NCBI GenBank assembly: GCA_040954595.2
Contig: CM082584.2
Span: forward strand, 4,092,001-4,156,000
Length of the DNA stretch: 64,000 nt
Direction of reading: 5' to 3'
DNA from: Balanoglossus misakiensis
Taxonomy: Eukaryota; Hemichordata
Part shown: one piece after another, positions 22,101 through 34,717 of the stretch
Layout: each line of letters starts with the position of its first letter
How positions within the stretch are numbered: the stretch's first letter is position 1
Notes under the pieces: model-generated
Databases searched by the model: none
Seen by the model: the letters and a program-made list of their open reading frames with translations, nothing else
What the model was told of the DNA's origin: nothing
Made by a program: the position numbers and the translations under genes

Positions 22101-24512
22101 TCATACGTTATTGTTATTATTATTACTATTTATTTTTTATTTCCAAACCCTATATCTAATCAAGTATTTGTGTGGTTTAGAATGATGTTTATTGCTTTGA
22201 ATCCTTTGTCAGAAATATTTCAATTTTGTCATATAATTTTGGTAAAATCTGACACCATACTCTACAAATTTAAAGAGTAAATACCAAAACTCCCAAGTCA
22301 CGTGATTTGATGCTGCTTGTGTTGCAGCCTGAACATCCAAACCCTGGACAGCCATACAGTGGTGGTGAGTTCAAAGGATTCTTACGGGACGTTGACGAGG
22401 GTTGTGAAGTGCTGGGGCTGTTGAGGATTGCATTTGATCGCCGACTGACTTTCACCATCAATGGGGAATCAAACAAAGTAGACTGGAATGGCATAACACA
22501 TGAGCAATATCTGTAAGTTTGATTTCCATTATTGCTATTTCATCACACTGACACCCATTTAATTTCAATTAACCAACAATACGTTACTTTTTGGCGATGT
22601 GTATCAGAAATTTAAAGGGGTCTTCAATCATGTCAGCTCTTGTTTCCCTGTGTGGTTTTGATGGCGAACTGGGAGAAAAAAAACATACATTGTAGGTCAT
22701 TGGAATAGTTATCAAAATTAAAACAACACCGTTCCGGTGCCAGGAAATGAGACACGTAACGTGAAATACATTTCGAGATCTCTATTTGGAATGATTTAAT
22801 GGAAATGCATAGGAATCCAGCCCCTGAAGGTCTAGGTCTCTGCTAGTGACAAAAGTGTACATACATAGATTATAGCAAAAAAAAACTAAAATCAAAGTAT
22901 TTTGATCAGTTAGCCAACAAATCACTAGTACCACAAGTCAAAATAGCAACGGCAAAGAACAGACATGTATTGAAGCTCATTGAACATGTTTGAGCTCACC
23001 AGCTGATGGTGATAGTATCTGTGCAGGTAACCATCTTACTTAATTTTCACGTCTTTTGCTTTCATTGAACTACGCCTCTCGCACCTGAGTGTGTTCCTTG
23101 TAATGGGTACTAATGACGTCAATAATCAAGTTATCAGTTCTTTCAAAATATTTAGGGAATTGAAAATCAAAATCTACATATAGACACATTCTTATGTGAC
23201 TCTCACTCAGACAGAAACGACTTGCGCACGTACCTATAAAATTGTTGTAATGTTGATGAAGGGGATATCGACATGTTTTATTACAAACACATTCATTCGC
23301 AAGTAATTGTGTGACTGTCACAACGTTATACGCCATTGAAACTGGTTGCATAAGTCAATTGTGCAATATGTCATTTTAGAATACTCAACTATATGGGTAA
23401 GCATGCATGTGTAATTTGAATAATCAACCCGCAATCCATTGATTGACACCTAATGGCCATTCTGGTTCCCCAAAGTGGCTAATACAAATATTGCAGTGGC
23501 ATAATTTATTCCAGTAAACGTTTATAAATCCAAGTTGCGTCCAACCCATCCCTCATTGAATATCTTCGATTCTGCATCTGTCCATCGCAATAAATTGATG
23601 CAGATAGAGAACATTAACGTTTCATACATGACAATTAAGGCTTAAACCAAATACCAATTGCCTCTAGTAAAACCTAAATGTATAGTTTTGAACGAAACCA
23701 TGCAACTTTCGTTCATAGCACACTTTCAACTCATATGGAAGCCGTTGAAATCATGGGTACTGGTATATTCTTCTAAAATTGTTATACTTCATACTGGAAC
23801 ACAATTTTGAAATCCCTATAGCTGTACTATTATATTACTGTCATACGCATGTTAACATGTGTTATACTATTCCACGTTCACTGGAATCATACAAAATAAA
23901 CAGAATATGCCACTGTTGGACCAAACAAACAACAGAATTCAGATGTAACAGCTCTTGCACCTTATGTCTGGTGATGGTCAGGAAATTGTGATGTTGTGCA
24001 AATTATTTGAACTCATAAGATATTTGGCAGCTTCATTTGCTCAAATCTTACATTTATGACACTCATACTGCACATTATTTGAAAGTTTTCAAACGGCATT
24101 GTTCTCTTTCCAAATTATAAACATGTATAAGTCAAGAGTCTGGGTATAGTTAATGTTGTCGCATTGATGCCATCTGTAGAATGTGATTTCTTTTCTTGTA
24201 TATCCTGTTACTATAGGCAACAGTGAAATCCAATTATTAAGCGGAGTGTTTTTTCTATCACGTCACTTTTTATGTTCAACGTAACACTGAGAAGAGCACC
24301 ATGCTTTATATTTGTAATAAAAACTTCGTACTGTGCTGTAGTGTATATTTGACATTTCCATTTAATGTCATAATCTTTAATCGTTAAGTCGTAGTTGAGA
24401 GTTACCAACTACAGATTTGTTTATTTTATCCAGGTTTTCTTCATATGATGCTTTCTGGCCATCTTATTATGCACAAGTGAAGAAAGAATTGGCTGCAAAA
24501 GGAGTGGTGTAA
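19112..24512 (+). CDS. TRIM2: RING/B-box/coiled-coil/Deltex-C fusion protein
   Basis: Coding exons 19112-20521, 22328-22512 and 24434-24512 join to 557 residues. The ATG (AAGATGGCC) lies 20 bp after acceptor CAATAG. RING: C25, C28, C40, H42, C45, C48, C62, C65. B-box 1 spans C105-H140 and B-box 2 C165-H198, then a coiled coil to about 345. The linker has two related segments beginning DQSEV and DQSGV. The DTC runs from GNMPKGTM (about 442) to GVV. Donor after GIQG, then PEHPNPGQPY. Role: E3 ligase by RING; DTC in Deltex binds ADP-ribose/NAD+ but the pocket is altered here. B-box 2 reads QLKLF...CIECA as in TRIM1, whereas TRIM3 and 4 read QLELF...CVKCA, a patch suggesting gene conversion. Confidence 0.87.
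22328..22512 (+). CDS. TRIM2 DTC exon 1
   Basis: Encodes PEHPNPGQPYSGGEF ... LLRIAFDRRLTFTING ... VDWNGITHEQY; phase 0 in, phase 2 out (CAATATCT|GTAAGT). Confidence 0.85.
24434..24512 (+). CDS. TRIM2 DTC exon 2 (terminal)
   Basis: Encodes FSSYDAFWPSYYAQVKKEL then AAKGVV and TAA. Longest version of this loop among the three complete genes. Confidence 0.85.
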
Positions 24513-25726
24513 ATGTCAAGACGCCCTCACAACGTGGTTGTAGCCACCACATGGAATGCATAATGAGAAAGACCTCAAGTGAATGTCAAGTACTCCATGA
24601 CGAATAGTCATTTCTCTCTCAAATTATTTGGAGTTTTAGAAATATTTTATTGTATTATACAGAATAAGATTTGGTAAAGGAAAGCTAGTGTAGAATAGGA
24701 TTTTGTCAAGAAAAATGTTGAAGATAAGGATTACTCTGTGTGTAGTCACGGTATATTTCAAGTACAGAATTATCTCTGATCTGGTTCAGTTCATTTGGGA
24801 TAATAATTACATAGTAATAAACTCTATAAAAATCTCAGCACAGTACATGTAGCCTTACACACTCGACATTTTGTCAGAAATACCACATTATCCCAAAGTA
24901 CAATGAATACTAATTGTTTTTTACCCATTGATTTGTAAAATAAAAGAAGTTCATTTTTCTTATACTCAGCACTCAAATCTAATTCTTGCATATATCCAAG
25001 TTATTTTACACAGTGAATGGGGTTTTAACACATTACTACACCGAATATAGATTTGAAAGCCGTGTCAATTTTTGCACAAATAATTCTAAAGATTTTTAAA
25101 TTCCATCAACGCGAATGATATCAATTTATCATATGATAATATGGTTTCTTGAACATAATCTAACAAGTAACATTTTTTTTTTCAATTATGTACATAAAAT
25201 TTGTAACATGGGAAATAAATTACCAATAAAAACCAATACTCATGGCTTTGTTACATCTGTAAATCTAATAAAGCTATTGTCTCCAAAGTTTTCATTTCAG
25301 CCACACATCCTTACAAGAGGAAAGACTCAATTGCTCAGTGATTCGTTGTATACTTTTGAAGAAATAACAAAAGTTTTAATACATCTCTATTATGGATACA
25401 CTTTTATTTTTCATCCCCTAATTTCCCAGTCGTACTTCCGCATTTAGTTAACGTTGGATCCTATGTATCTTGCGAATAATCTGTTCTGAACCTCTAGGCT
25501 AACACGTATCTAACTTTATATTAAGCTAGAAACAGAAGTGATATTCTGTTAAATAAAAACAAATGTATAATAAGGTATGGACGTTGGAGGCAGCAATCTA
25601 TCCGATCATCCCCTTTTTTCTCGTACATGTTTCCAAAACTCTATCCCTATAAAATTTACCATTACCAGCGGTCAATAGCCTATTCTGGTCCTCTGCCCCA
25701 TTCCCACCGCTGGCTGTGCTACGCTA
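24513..25726 (+). other. TRIM2 3'UTR and spacer to TRIM3
   Basis: Repeats the sequence found after TRIM1. Ends inside a TAGTCTGGT MITE end (25681-25726), which is joined directly to the middle of the TRIM3 5' region. Confidence 0.6.
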
Positions 25727-25890
25727 CAACAGATCGCATTGTCTGTGACCTACTTTACACTATTAAATGTATACTTTGAACCTTGTTGCACAAAACGTGT
25801 TACGCATGCGCTGACTGCATTACCAAGGCTGTAGTGAAAGCTTCTCCGGATCTGGTACCTGATCGAACAAGGCATCATTTGCCAACTAAG
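25727..25890 (+). promoter_or_regulatory. Truncated TRIM3 5' region
   Basis: Starts at CAACAGATCGCATTGTCTGT, which corresponds to 18024 in TRIM2, and ends at the same UTR donor (CAACTAAG|GTAAGG). About 735 bp present before TRIM2 (17289-18023) are missing, including the TATA-like site and the ACACGTC block. Confidence 0.65.
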
Positions 25891-26807
25891 GTAAGGTTTC
25901 CTAAGTTGTTCATACATCGCTTATTTTGGATGATGGTAGGAAACAATGATGATATCTTTGTGGTCCGTACAACCTTGAAAATCCCCTCTTTTAAGCGAAA
26001 GATCTCTACAATACGTTCCGACCAAAGTTCTGAAACAAAATTTAACAAAAACACTTCCTGGTTCAGTAAACCCAAGAGTAATATGGTTGTATTGTTTTTA
26101 CAAGGTGAATCGCATTCCACTAATTACGGACTATCACAAAACCTAACTCGACAATTTGATCAACGACATTATTGTGCAATCAATTTGAAATAATCATATC
26201 GAATCAAGAGTAAATACAATTATTTTTTTACATCCTCGTGAGCGTAGATTTTGAGGTGTTATACATGAAAACAGTGTACATGGATATAGGCCATCCCCGC
26301 CTAGCATTTTGACCACACAACTTTGACCACAAACATTACACGATTCACCCAAAGCACGATATGTCATGAAAGTGAAAGGGCAGTATGTTTACTATACAAC
26401 TTTCATTTTTTGACTGGACACTTTTTTAAAGAGATGTGAATCTTGCATGGATTAAGTGTTGTGCATGCATTTTTTGTCAACCGTTTATCAACATACCTGT
26501 CACAAGTTCTAGAAAGAATCGACTCCCTTTAGCCTTAATACCAACGGATACATTTGTACACATTCCATAAAACCGACTTTACAGTAAAGAAAACGATTGT
26601 GAAATGGCTAAAGTAGTGATGCTTATGATCCGTAGTCTTTTGACCACAAAAAAAAAAAAAAAAAAATTGTGTACCTCGAAGCTAAAATCCTGTCCTGCAC
26701 TAATTTTATGCACTTGTTGTTGATTTTTGTGCATTCCTTGATCACCTGAAAAGTCTAAAATTTCACCTGAATGTTTTCGTTCAATAGATCGTAAACCCTA
26801 AGACAAG

Positions 26808-29800
26808 ATGGCCACCGCAAACCCCGGGAAATCGTTTTCACAGCAGTTAATGACCGACATCGATGAGAAGATCTTGATTTGTCCAATCTGTCAAGATCGG
26901 ATGACGAGACCCAAAATTCTACAGTGCGTGCACACCTTCTGTGAGAAATGTCTCCAAAAATGGGTCAGACAGAGAGGAGGTACCCTCGAATGTCCGACGT
27001 GCCGCTTTGTCACTCCGCTTCCCGAAAAGGGGGTCGAAGGTCTCGGTAATAACCTATTCATCAACGATATTATCGACATCTTTGACAAGCTGCAGCCAAC
27101 TGCTCCAGATTCGGTGACCTGTGACCTCTGTGACAAAAAAGCCGAACACTGGTGTAAAGAATGCGCTCAGTTCTTATGTGATGGATGTCGCCTTATTCAT
27201 CTGAAAACAAGAACCATACAACATCACAGAATTTATACGATGGAAGAGTATAACAACATGGCCGAGTCTGGTCGGGATCACCTGATTCGTCCACGATTCT
27301 GTGCAGTTCATCAGGACAGCCAGCTGGAACTCTTCTGCGACCACTGTCAGAAAACGGTTTGCGTGAAATGCGCAATAATCGGTCATAAAGGCACTGCACA
27401 CAACTTGGAATCGCTAGAAGATGCCTCGAAGAAATACACTCCCGAGATGCAAATCCTGGTCGACAAGTTAGCAACCAAAGTGTCTTCACTCCGCGAAACT
27501 CAACAAGAGACAGATAGATTCATCGGAGAATACAACAAAAAGAAGAGCAAGGTGCAACAGCAGATCAGACAGAAAGCATCTGACGTCATCAAACAAGTCC
27601 ACAAAGAAGAACAGCGATTGCTGGATGAAGTGACGGCAATTGATGGAAAGATCATGAAGGAAGTGCAGGCAAAGGTCGAAAAACTGGAGTTTGATCTCGG
27701 CTGTGCCGAAAACATGAATGTCTACTCGCGAAGTCTGCTGCAACACGGCAATGCAGCTGATATACTTTCCCAGAAGAAAGAACTGATGCAGAGATTGAAT
27801 GAAATCATAAATGATCGTTCAACAGACCGATACGTACCTCCACAAAACACCCGCCTTGTTTTTCAAGAGAACAGCCAGTGCATGCAACTTTCTCTTGGAG
27901 AAGTAATCGACCAATCAGAAGTGACACATGCTGCACGTGTCAGCCAATCAGTTGATCGACAGATACTACAACAGCAACCTGAGGCAACCACCGAGAAATC
28001 TGCGATTAAAAGAGAAATGACCGACCAATCCGGGGTGTCAATTATGTCACGTGTCGGCCAACCAACTGTCAAGAGGAAACAACAAAGACCTAAGACTCTG
28101 GCCCAGAAGACTTCTGCTCCTGGAGTTGTTACTGGTAATATGCCAACGGGAACTATGGATGTCTGTGATAACTATGACGAGTGGATTATTACATATAAGT
28201 TTGCAGATGGAATACAAGGAGTAAGTAGTACAATGAAAACGGTTTGAGCTGCACAGAAGGAATGTACTGACTATCGATTTGTTTATCAACATAGTCAAAA
28301 GAAAACACGCTTTTCGCATTCAAGGTTAGACTTGCTCCAAGTCTATAGGCTTAAATTTCAGCAAAATTTGTTCCGATTTAATATAGCGTGTGTGGAGTGA
28401 ACGCATTAAGTTGTGGCATCGCGATAGTGATGAACAGTAACAGAAACTCAGTACCGAAATTCAACCAAGGCAAACAAATGTATGAAGGGTAATGAGTAAA
28501 ATTAAGAAATGGGGAACATCTGAATTAGTCAAGCGAATAGTGGGCTAGTCTAATTCAAGGTGAAGATGAAAAGCCACGACTCGACCACAATGCATGCTTT
28601 AGTGATAAGAATGTATCACCCTAAACAATCTGTTATGAACTGTAACAATGAAAAAAAATCACTGGTCTGTACATTTCTTCTGTGCATCTCAAACACACTT
28701 ATTACCGTTGTCGTTGTATATGTTTGAAGTAATGGTTTGGCTAAATGCGTTGCATACCTTTGCAGTCCCGGCTTCTCTGTTTAAGTAAATTTTGAACTGT
28801 TCCTGGCTTGTTAATATCAATGTCAATATGGGGTATGATATAGAGGGCTGAAAAGTGGTCATGTTTAGTGCCTAAGTCTTGCTGTTTCATTTACACACAC
28901 GAACACTTATCGGCTATTATATCGACTTAGTTAACTTCTTCGCAAATAATTTTTGTTTGTCAAACTTGGTATGCTAACAACAGAGATTCGTGTATCAATA
29001 CAAATTATTCACGCTACATGAATAAGTGTATTGGAAATGTTTCCTTAATGTCATCATAAACCTGAAAGTTTTGACAGAAAAAGACAGCCAGCCCATCTTG
29101 ACTTGATGGCGGAAATCGCACAGAAAACGCTACAATCCATGTATGGCTACACTTCATTGTTAGTGATGTTTTCGACTGTCACATTTTGATGATCAAAATG
29201 AAAGGAAACAGTCACCTCCCAAAATTGAACCTTCATGATTTCACCTTTTGTGGAAGGAATCAGATCATAATTGATAGAATATTTATTCTCCGCAGAATCC
29301 AATATTTATTCTTAAAAGTTCAGTTAATACACGCATCAAACACGAATGATAACTCAAGGATTGGTGGGGAACTAACCAAAGCCACACCTCTTTCTCACTT
29401 TTCAAAATTTGAAATGATGACAAGCGCGAGTTGTTAGTTTGAGAGAGAAAAATCTGCAGAAGCGCCCTCAACGGCTGTATGTAAGTGTGTGTCTGCCAAG
29501 AGAGTAACAAACTCTGCGATCAAGGAAACATGGGTTTATATCTTTCAAATTATTCCCTCAGTAAATTTTCCGCCAGATTCCAGTGTGGTAAACAATTATT
29601 TATATTTATCACACCTGATACGATATAAATCAGGACAACGTCATACAATGCTTCACAAGACTTGAATTATTATTTTTATTTTATTATTTTGTTTATTTTA
29701 TCAACTCAAAAATAACTAAATACATATAAATTTGTAAATAGTTTTTTTATTAGTAGCCAAATTTTATTGTAGTATGACTAATAAATCATACGTTATTGTT

Positions 29801-32674
29801 ATTATTATTACTATTTATTTTTCATTTCCAAACCCTACATCTAATCAAGTATTTGTGTTGTTTATAATGATGTTTATTGCTTTGAATCCTTTGTCAGAAA
29901 TATTTCGATTTCGTCATATAATTTTGGTAAAATCTGACACCATACTCTACGAATTTAAAGAGTAAGTACCAAAACTCCCAAGTCACGTTATTTGATGCTG
30001 CTTGTGTTGCAGCCTGAACATCCAAACCCTGGACAGCCATACAGTGGTGGTCTGTTCTATGGATCCTTAGAGGACAATGGCGAGGGTCGTGAAGTGCTGC
30101 GGCTGTTGAGGATTGCATTTGATCGCCGACTGACTTTCACCATCGATGGGAAATCAAATAAAGTGGACTGGAATGGAATAACACATAAGAGATACTTTGA
30201 GTAAGTTTGATTTCCATTATTGCTATTTCATCACACTGACACCCATTTAATTTCAATTAACCAACAATATGTTACTTTTTGGCGATGTGTATCAGAAATT
30301 TAAAGGGGTCTTCAATCATGTCATCTCTTGTTTCCCTGTGTGGTTTTGACGGCGAACTGGGAGAAAAAACATACATTGTAGGTCATTGGAATAGTTATCA
30401 AAATTAAAACAACACCGTTCCGGTGCCAGGAAAAGAGACACGTAACGTGAAAAACATTTCGAGATCTCTATATAGAATGATTTTATGGAAATGCATAGGA
30501 ATCCAGCTCTGAAGGTCTAGGTCTCTGCTAGTGACAAAAGTGTACATACATAGGATATAGCAAAAAAAAACTAAAATCAAAGTATTTTGATCAGTTTAAT
30601 AGCCAACAAATCAATAGTACCACAAGTCAAAATAGCAACGGCAAAGAACAGACATGTATTGAAGCTCATTGAACATGTTTGAGCTCACCAGCTGATGATG
30701 ATAGTATCTGTGCAGGTAATCATCTTACTTCATTTTCACATCTTTTGGTTTCATTGAACTACGCCTCTCGCACCTGAGTGTGTTCCTTGTAATGGGTACT
30801 AATGACGTCAATAATCAAGTTTTCAATTCTTTCAAAATATTTAGGGAATTGAAAATCAAAATCTTCATATAGACACATTCTTATGTGACTCTCACTCAGA
30901 CAGAAACAACTTGCGCACGTACCTATAAAATTGTTGTAATGTTGATGAAAGGGATATCGACATGTTTTATTACAAACACATCCATTCGCAAGTAATTGTG
31001 TGACTGTTACAATGTTACACGCCATTGTAACTGGTAGTATAAGTCGAGTGTGCAATATGTCATTTTATAATACACAACTATAAGCATGTATAATTCGAAT
31101 GATCAACCTGCAATCCATTGATTGACACCTAATGGCCATTCTGGTTCCCCAAAATGGCTACAAATATTGCAGTGGCATAATTTATTCCAGTAAACGTTTA
31201 TAAATCCAAGTTGCATCCAACCCATCCCTCATTGAATATCTTCGATTCTGCATCTGTCCATCGCAATAAATTGATGCAGATAGAGAACATTAACGTTTCA
31301 CACGTGACAATTAAGGCTTAACCAAATACCAATTGCCTCTAGTAAAACTTAAATGTATAGTTTTGAACGAAACCATGCAGCTTTCGTTCATAGCACACTT
31401 TCAACTCATATCGAAGCCGTGGAAATCATGGGTACTAGTATATTCTTCTAAAATTGTTATACTTCATACTGGAACACAATTTTGAAATCCCTATAGCTGT
31501 ACTATGATGCAGATAGAGAACATTAGGGCTTCTAACGTGACAATGAAACAAATACTAATTGAAATATTCCAGTAAACGTTTATAAAACCAAGTTGCGTCA
31601 AACCCATCCCTCATTGAATATCTTCGATTCTGCATCTGTCCATCGCAAATTGATGCAGATAGAGAACATTAGGGCTTCTAACGTGACAATCAAACAAATA
31701 CCAATTGCCAGATGGTAAAACTAACATGTAGAGTTTTGATTGAAACCATCTGGCTTACGTTCATGTCACACTTTCGACTCATATCGAAGTCTTGAGAATC
31801 ATGGGTATATTCTTCAGAATTGTCATATTTCATTCATACTGGGATGGAATTTTGAAATCACTACATTGTATTATATGGTTGTCGTTTGCATACTTACCTG
31901 AGTTAAGAATACTATTCCACGTTCACTGGGATCATACAAAATAAACATAATATGTCTAGTTTTCAGTCCAAACACAAGACAGAATTGAGGTTTAACAGCT
32001 CATTGGACGTTCTTTGCCAGGGGATGCTCAAGAAATTGTGTTTTTTATTATACAAATTATTTGAACTCAATGCCATGAGACATTTGGCAGCTTTATTTGC
32101 GTAAATATATCACTAATTTGCTGCACATCATTTTAGAGTTTATAAACAAAGTTGTAAAATTTTCCAAATGCTAAACGTGTTAGTCAAGAATCTAAGTACA
32201 GTTAATGTCATCACATACAAACAGGTATATTAGTGCCAAGTGTGGAATATTATTTCCTTGTATATCATGGACTAGGCATTGGTGAGATCCGATTATTAAG
32301 TGAGGTGTTATTTTTATCATGTCACTTTTAGGGTATAACTTCCTTCACGGAAGAGCACAATGCTGTATTTTTTGTTATAAAACTTTGTTCTGTACTGTAG
32401 TTGTGTATATTTGACATCTCCATTTAATTTAATAATATTTAACTGTTGGCAACCAACAGTGGTTTGGCGTCACGGACCATCAAAATTATTATTAGCTGCA
32501 CAACGCGTGCGTACCACACACTTGTGGGAGTGAAATCATTTCGTGCACAGTAATGGGAAAACTAATACATGTAATACTACACATTTATATTTATCCAGGG
32601 GTTTGTTGAGCTATGATTGGTCATCTTATGTTTCAAAAGTGAAGAAAGAATTGGCTGCAAAAGGAGTGGTGTAA
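26808..32674 (+). CDS. TRIM3: RING/B-box/coiled-coil/Deltex-C fusion protein
   Basis: Coding exons 26808-28220, 30013-30200 and 32599-32674 join to 558 residues. Start context and 5'UTR acceptor (26787) match TRIM2. RING, both B-boxes and coiled coil keep all zinc ligands. Differences from TRIM2 cluster in B-box 1 (CRLIHLKTRT), B-box 2 (QLELFCDHCQKTVCVKC), the start of the DTC (VCDNYDEWIITYKF) and the DTC exons (GGLFYGSLEDNGEGREV; THKRYFE; GLLSYDWSSY). The coding frame is fully open, although the upstream region is truncated. Intron 28221-30012 and intron 30201-32598 repeat those of TRIM2; the second holds a local triplication near 31180-31720 (GATGCAGATAGAGAACATTA). Confidence 0.86.
30013..30200 (+). 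CDS. TRIM3 DTC exon 1
   Basis: Encodes PEHPNPGQPYSGGLFYGS ... VDWNGITHKRYF; one codon longer at its 3' end than in TRIM1 and 2. Donor TACTTTGA|GTAAGT, phase 2. Confidence 0.85.
32599..32674 (+). CDS. TRIM3 DTC exon 2 (terminal)
   Basis: Acceptor TTTATCCAG. Encodes GLLSYDWSSYVSKVKKEL then AAKGVV and TAA. Confidence 0.85.
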
Positions 32675-33749
32675 ATGCCAAGATGCCCTCACAACGTGGT
32701 TGTAGCCACCACATGGAATGCATAATGAGAATGACCTCAAGTGAATGTCAAGTACTCTGTGACGAATAGTCATTCTCTCTCAAATTATTTAGAGTTTTAG
32801 AAATATTTTATTGTATTATACAGAATAAGATTTGGTAAAGGAAAGCTAGTGTAGAATAGGATTTTGTCAAGAAAAATGTAGAAGATAAGAATTACTCTGT
32901 GTGTAGTCACGGTATATTTCAAGTACAGAATTATCGCTGATCTGGTTCAGTTCATTTGGGATAATTGCATAGTAATAAACTCTATAAAACTCTCAGCACA
33001 GTACATGTAGCCTACACACTCGATATTTGGTCAGAAATACCACATTATCCCCAAGTACAACGAATACTAATTGTTTTTTACCCATTGATTTGTAATATAA
33101 AAGAAGTCCATTTTTCTTATACTTAGCACTCAAATCTAATTCTTGCATATATCCAAGTTATTTTACACAGTGAATGGGGTTTTAACACATTACTACACAG
33201 AATATAGATTTGATAGCCTTGTTAATTTTTGCACAAATAATTCTGAAGATTTTTAAACTCCATCAACACGAATGATATCAATTTATCACATGATAATACG
33301 GTTTCTTGAATATAGTTTAACAAGTAATTTTTTTAATCAATTATGTACATAAAATTTGTAACATGGGAAATAAAAGACCAATAAAAACCAATACTCATAG
33401 CTTTGTTATATCTGTAAATCTAATAAAGCTATTGTCACCAAAGTTTTCATCTCAGCCACACATCCTTACAAGAGGAAAAACTCAATTGCTCAGTGATTTG
33501 TTGTATACTTTTGAAGAAATAACAAAAGTTTTAATACATCTCTATTATGCATACACTTTTATTTTTCATCCCCTAATTTCCCAGTCGTACTTCTGCATTT
33601 AGTTAACGTCGGATCCTATGTATCTTGCTAATAATCTGTTCTGAACCTCTAGGCTAACACGTATCTAACTTTATATCAAGCTAGAAACAGAAGTGATATT
33701 CTGTTAAATAAAACAAATGTATAATAAGGTATGGACGTTGGAGGCAGCA
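32675..33749 (+). other. TRIM3 3'UTR and spacer
   Basis: Repeats the post-TRIM1 sequence. Nothing new seen before the MITE at 33750. Confidence 0.5.
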
Positions 33750-34159
33750 TAGCCCGGAGACACAGGCGTTGATCTAGAATCTAGAATACAACGCCCGGGG
33801 ACAGTGGAGTAACTTCCTGCTGAGCTGAAAGATAGTAGCCCTGGCAACGATCAGGGTCGCTTAGTAACGAATGGATAACGAGTGATCTATCAAATGTTGA
33901 CGGGCGCCAGTGGTTGGATGATATAATTAACAAAGCTTGGTAAACCACTCCCACATCCCATCGGGGGAATTTCACACATGACTCCACCTCTATTTCCTTA
34001 TTTAGAATGCGATGATGTCATTTGGTTTCCATTGAGTGACCAATTAGCTTACACACAAGATTTACCACCCGTGTCGTTCTGCGCACAGAATTCGGTGCGT
34101 AAATAGAGACTGTCCCCGGGCGTTCCTTTTCCCCTACTACGCCCTGGTCTCCGGGCTAG
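33750..34159. mobile_element. 410-bp hAT-like MITE with 8-bp target-site duplication
   Basis: Ends TAGCCCGGAGAC and GTCTCCGGGCTA are inverted. Both flanks carry AGGCAGCA (33742-33749 and 34160-34167). The matching position in the TRIM1 unit (about 17140-17160) has a single AGGCAGCA and no insert: a natural empty site. It arrived after the TRIM duplication. Confidence 0.9.
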
Positions 34160-34480
34160 AGGCAGCAATCTATCCGATCATCCCCTTTTTTCCCCGTACA
34201 TGTTTCCAAAACTCTATCCCTATAAAATTTACCATCACCGGCGGTCAATAGCCTAGTCTGGTCCTCTGCCCCATTCCCGCCACTGGCTGCGCTACGCTAA
34301 AAGACCCAAGGGTCAGGTATGGACTATTGTTAATATGGCTCTTATTGGTCAATAAATACGAACATTGTGATTGGACGAACGCTATTTCCAACATTACAAC
34401 TTCGAAGTTTGAGTTTGTTTGCCAATCAAAATATGCTTTGGTGAAGTTGAATGAGAAACACTCCTTATCAAACTATCGAA

Positions 34481-34717
34481 TAGTCTGGTCCTCTGCCCCA
34501 TTCCCACTGCTGGCTGCGCTACGCTAAAGGGAAAGGAGTCAGGTACAGGCCGATCTTGGCCAAAAACCTGGCCAGCATATTATAATGAAACAAAGACCAC
34601 GCGATCATAAACAAGATGGATGCCTCCAATGTCCATACGCCAATGAGAGCCAATTTGTGACCCTTTCCTTTTAGCGTAGCGCAGCCAGCGGTGGGAATGG
34701 GGCAGGGAACCAGACTA
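34481..34717. mobile_element. TAGTCTGGT-family MITE at the right edge of the TRIM1-3 array
   Basis: Inverted ends TAGTCTGGTCCTCTGCCCCA and GGGAACCAGACTA. Similarity to the TRIM units stops here; unique sequence and MSH5 follow. Confidence 0.8.

Larger units (their letters stand above)
4616..34717 (+). repeat. Tandem array of three TRIM units
   Basis: Coding exons, introns and spacers repeat with spacing (ATG to ATG) of 8719 bp (TRIM1-2) and 7696 bp (TRIM2-3). Introns are almost as alike as exons, which indicates recent duplication or continuing conversion. A fourth unit resumes at 60530. Confidence 0.85.
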
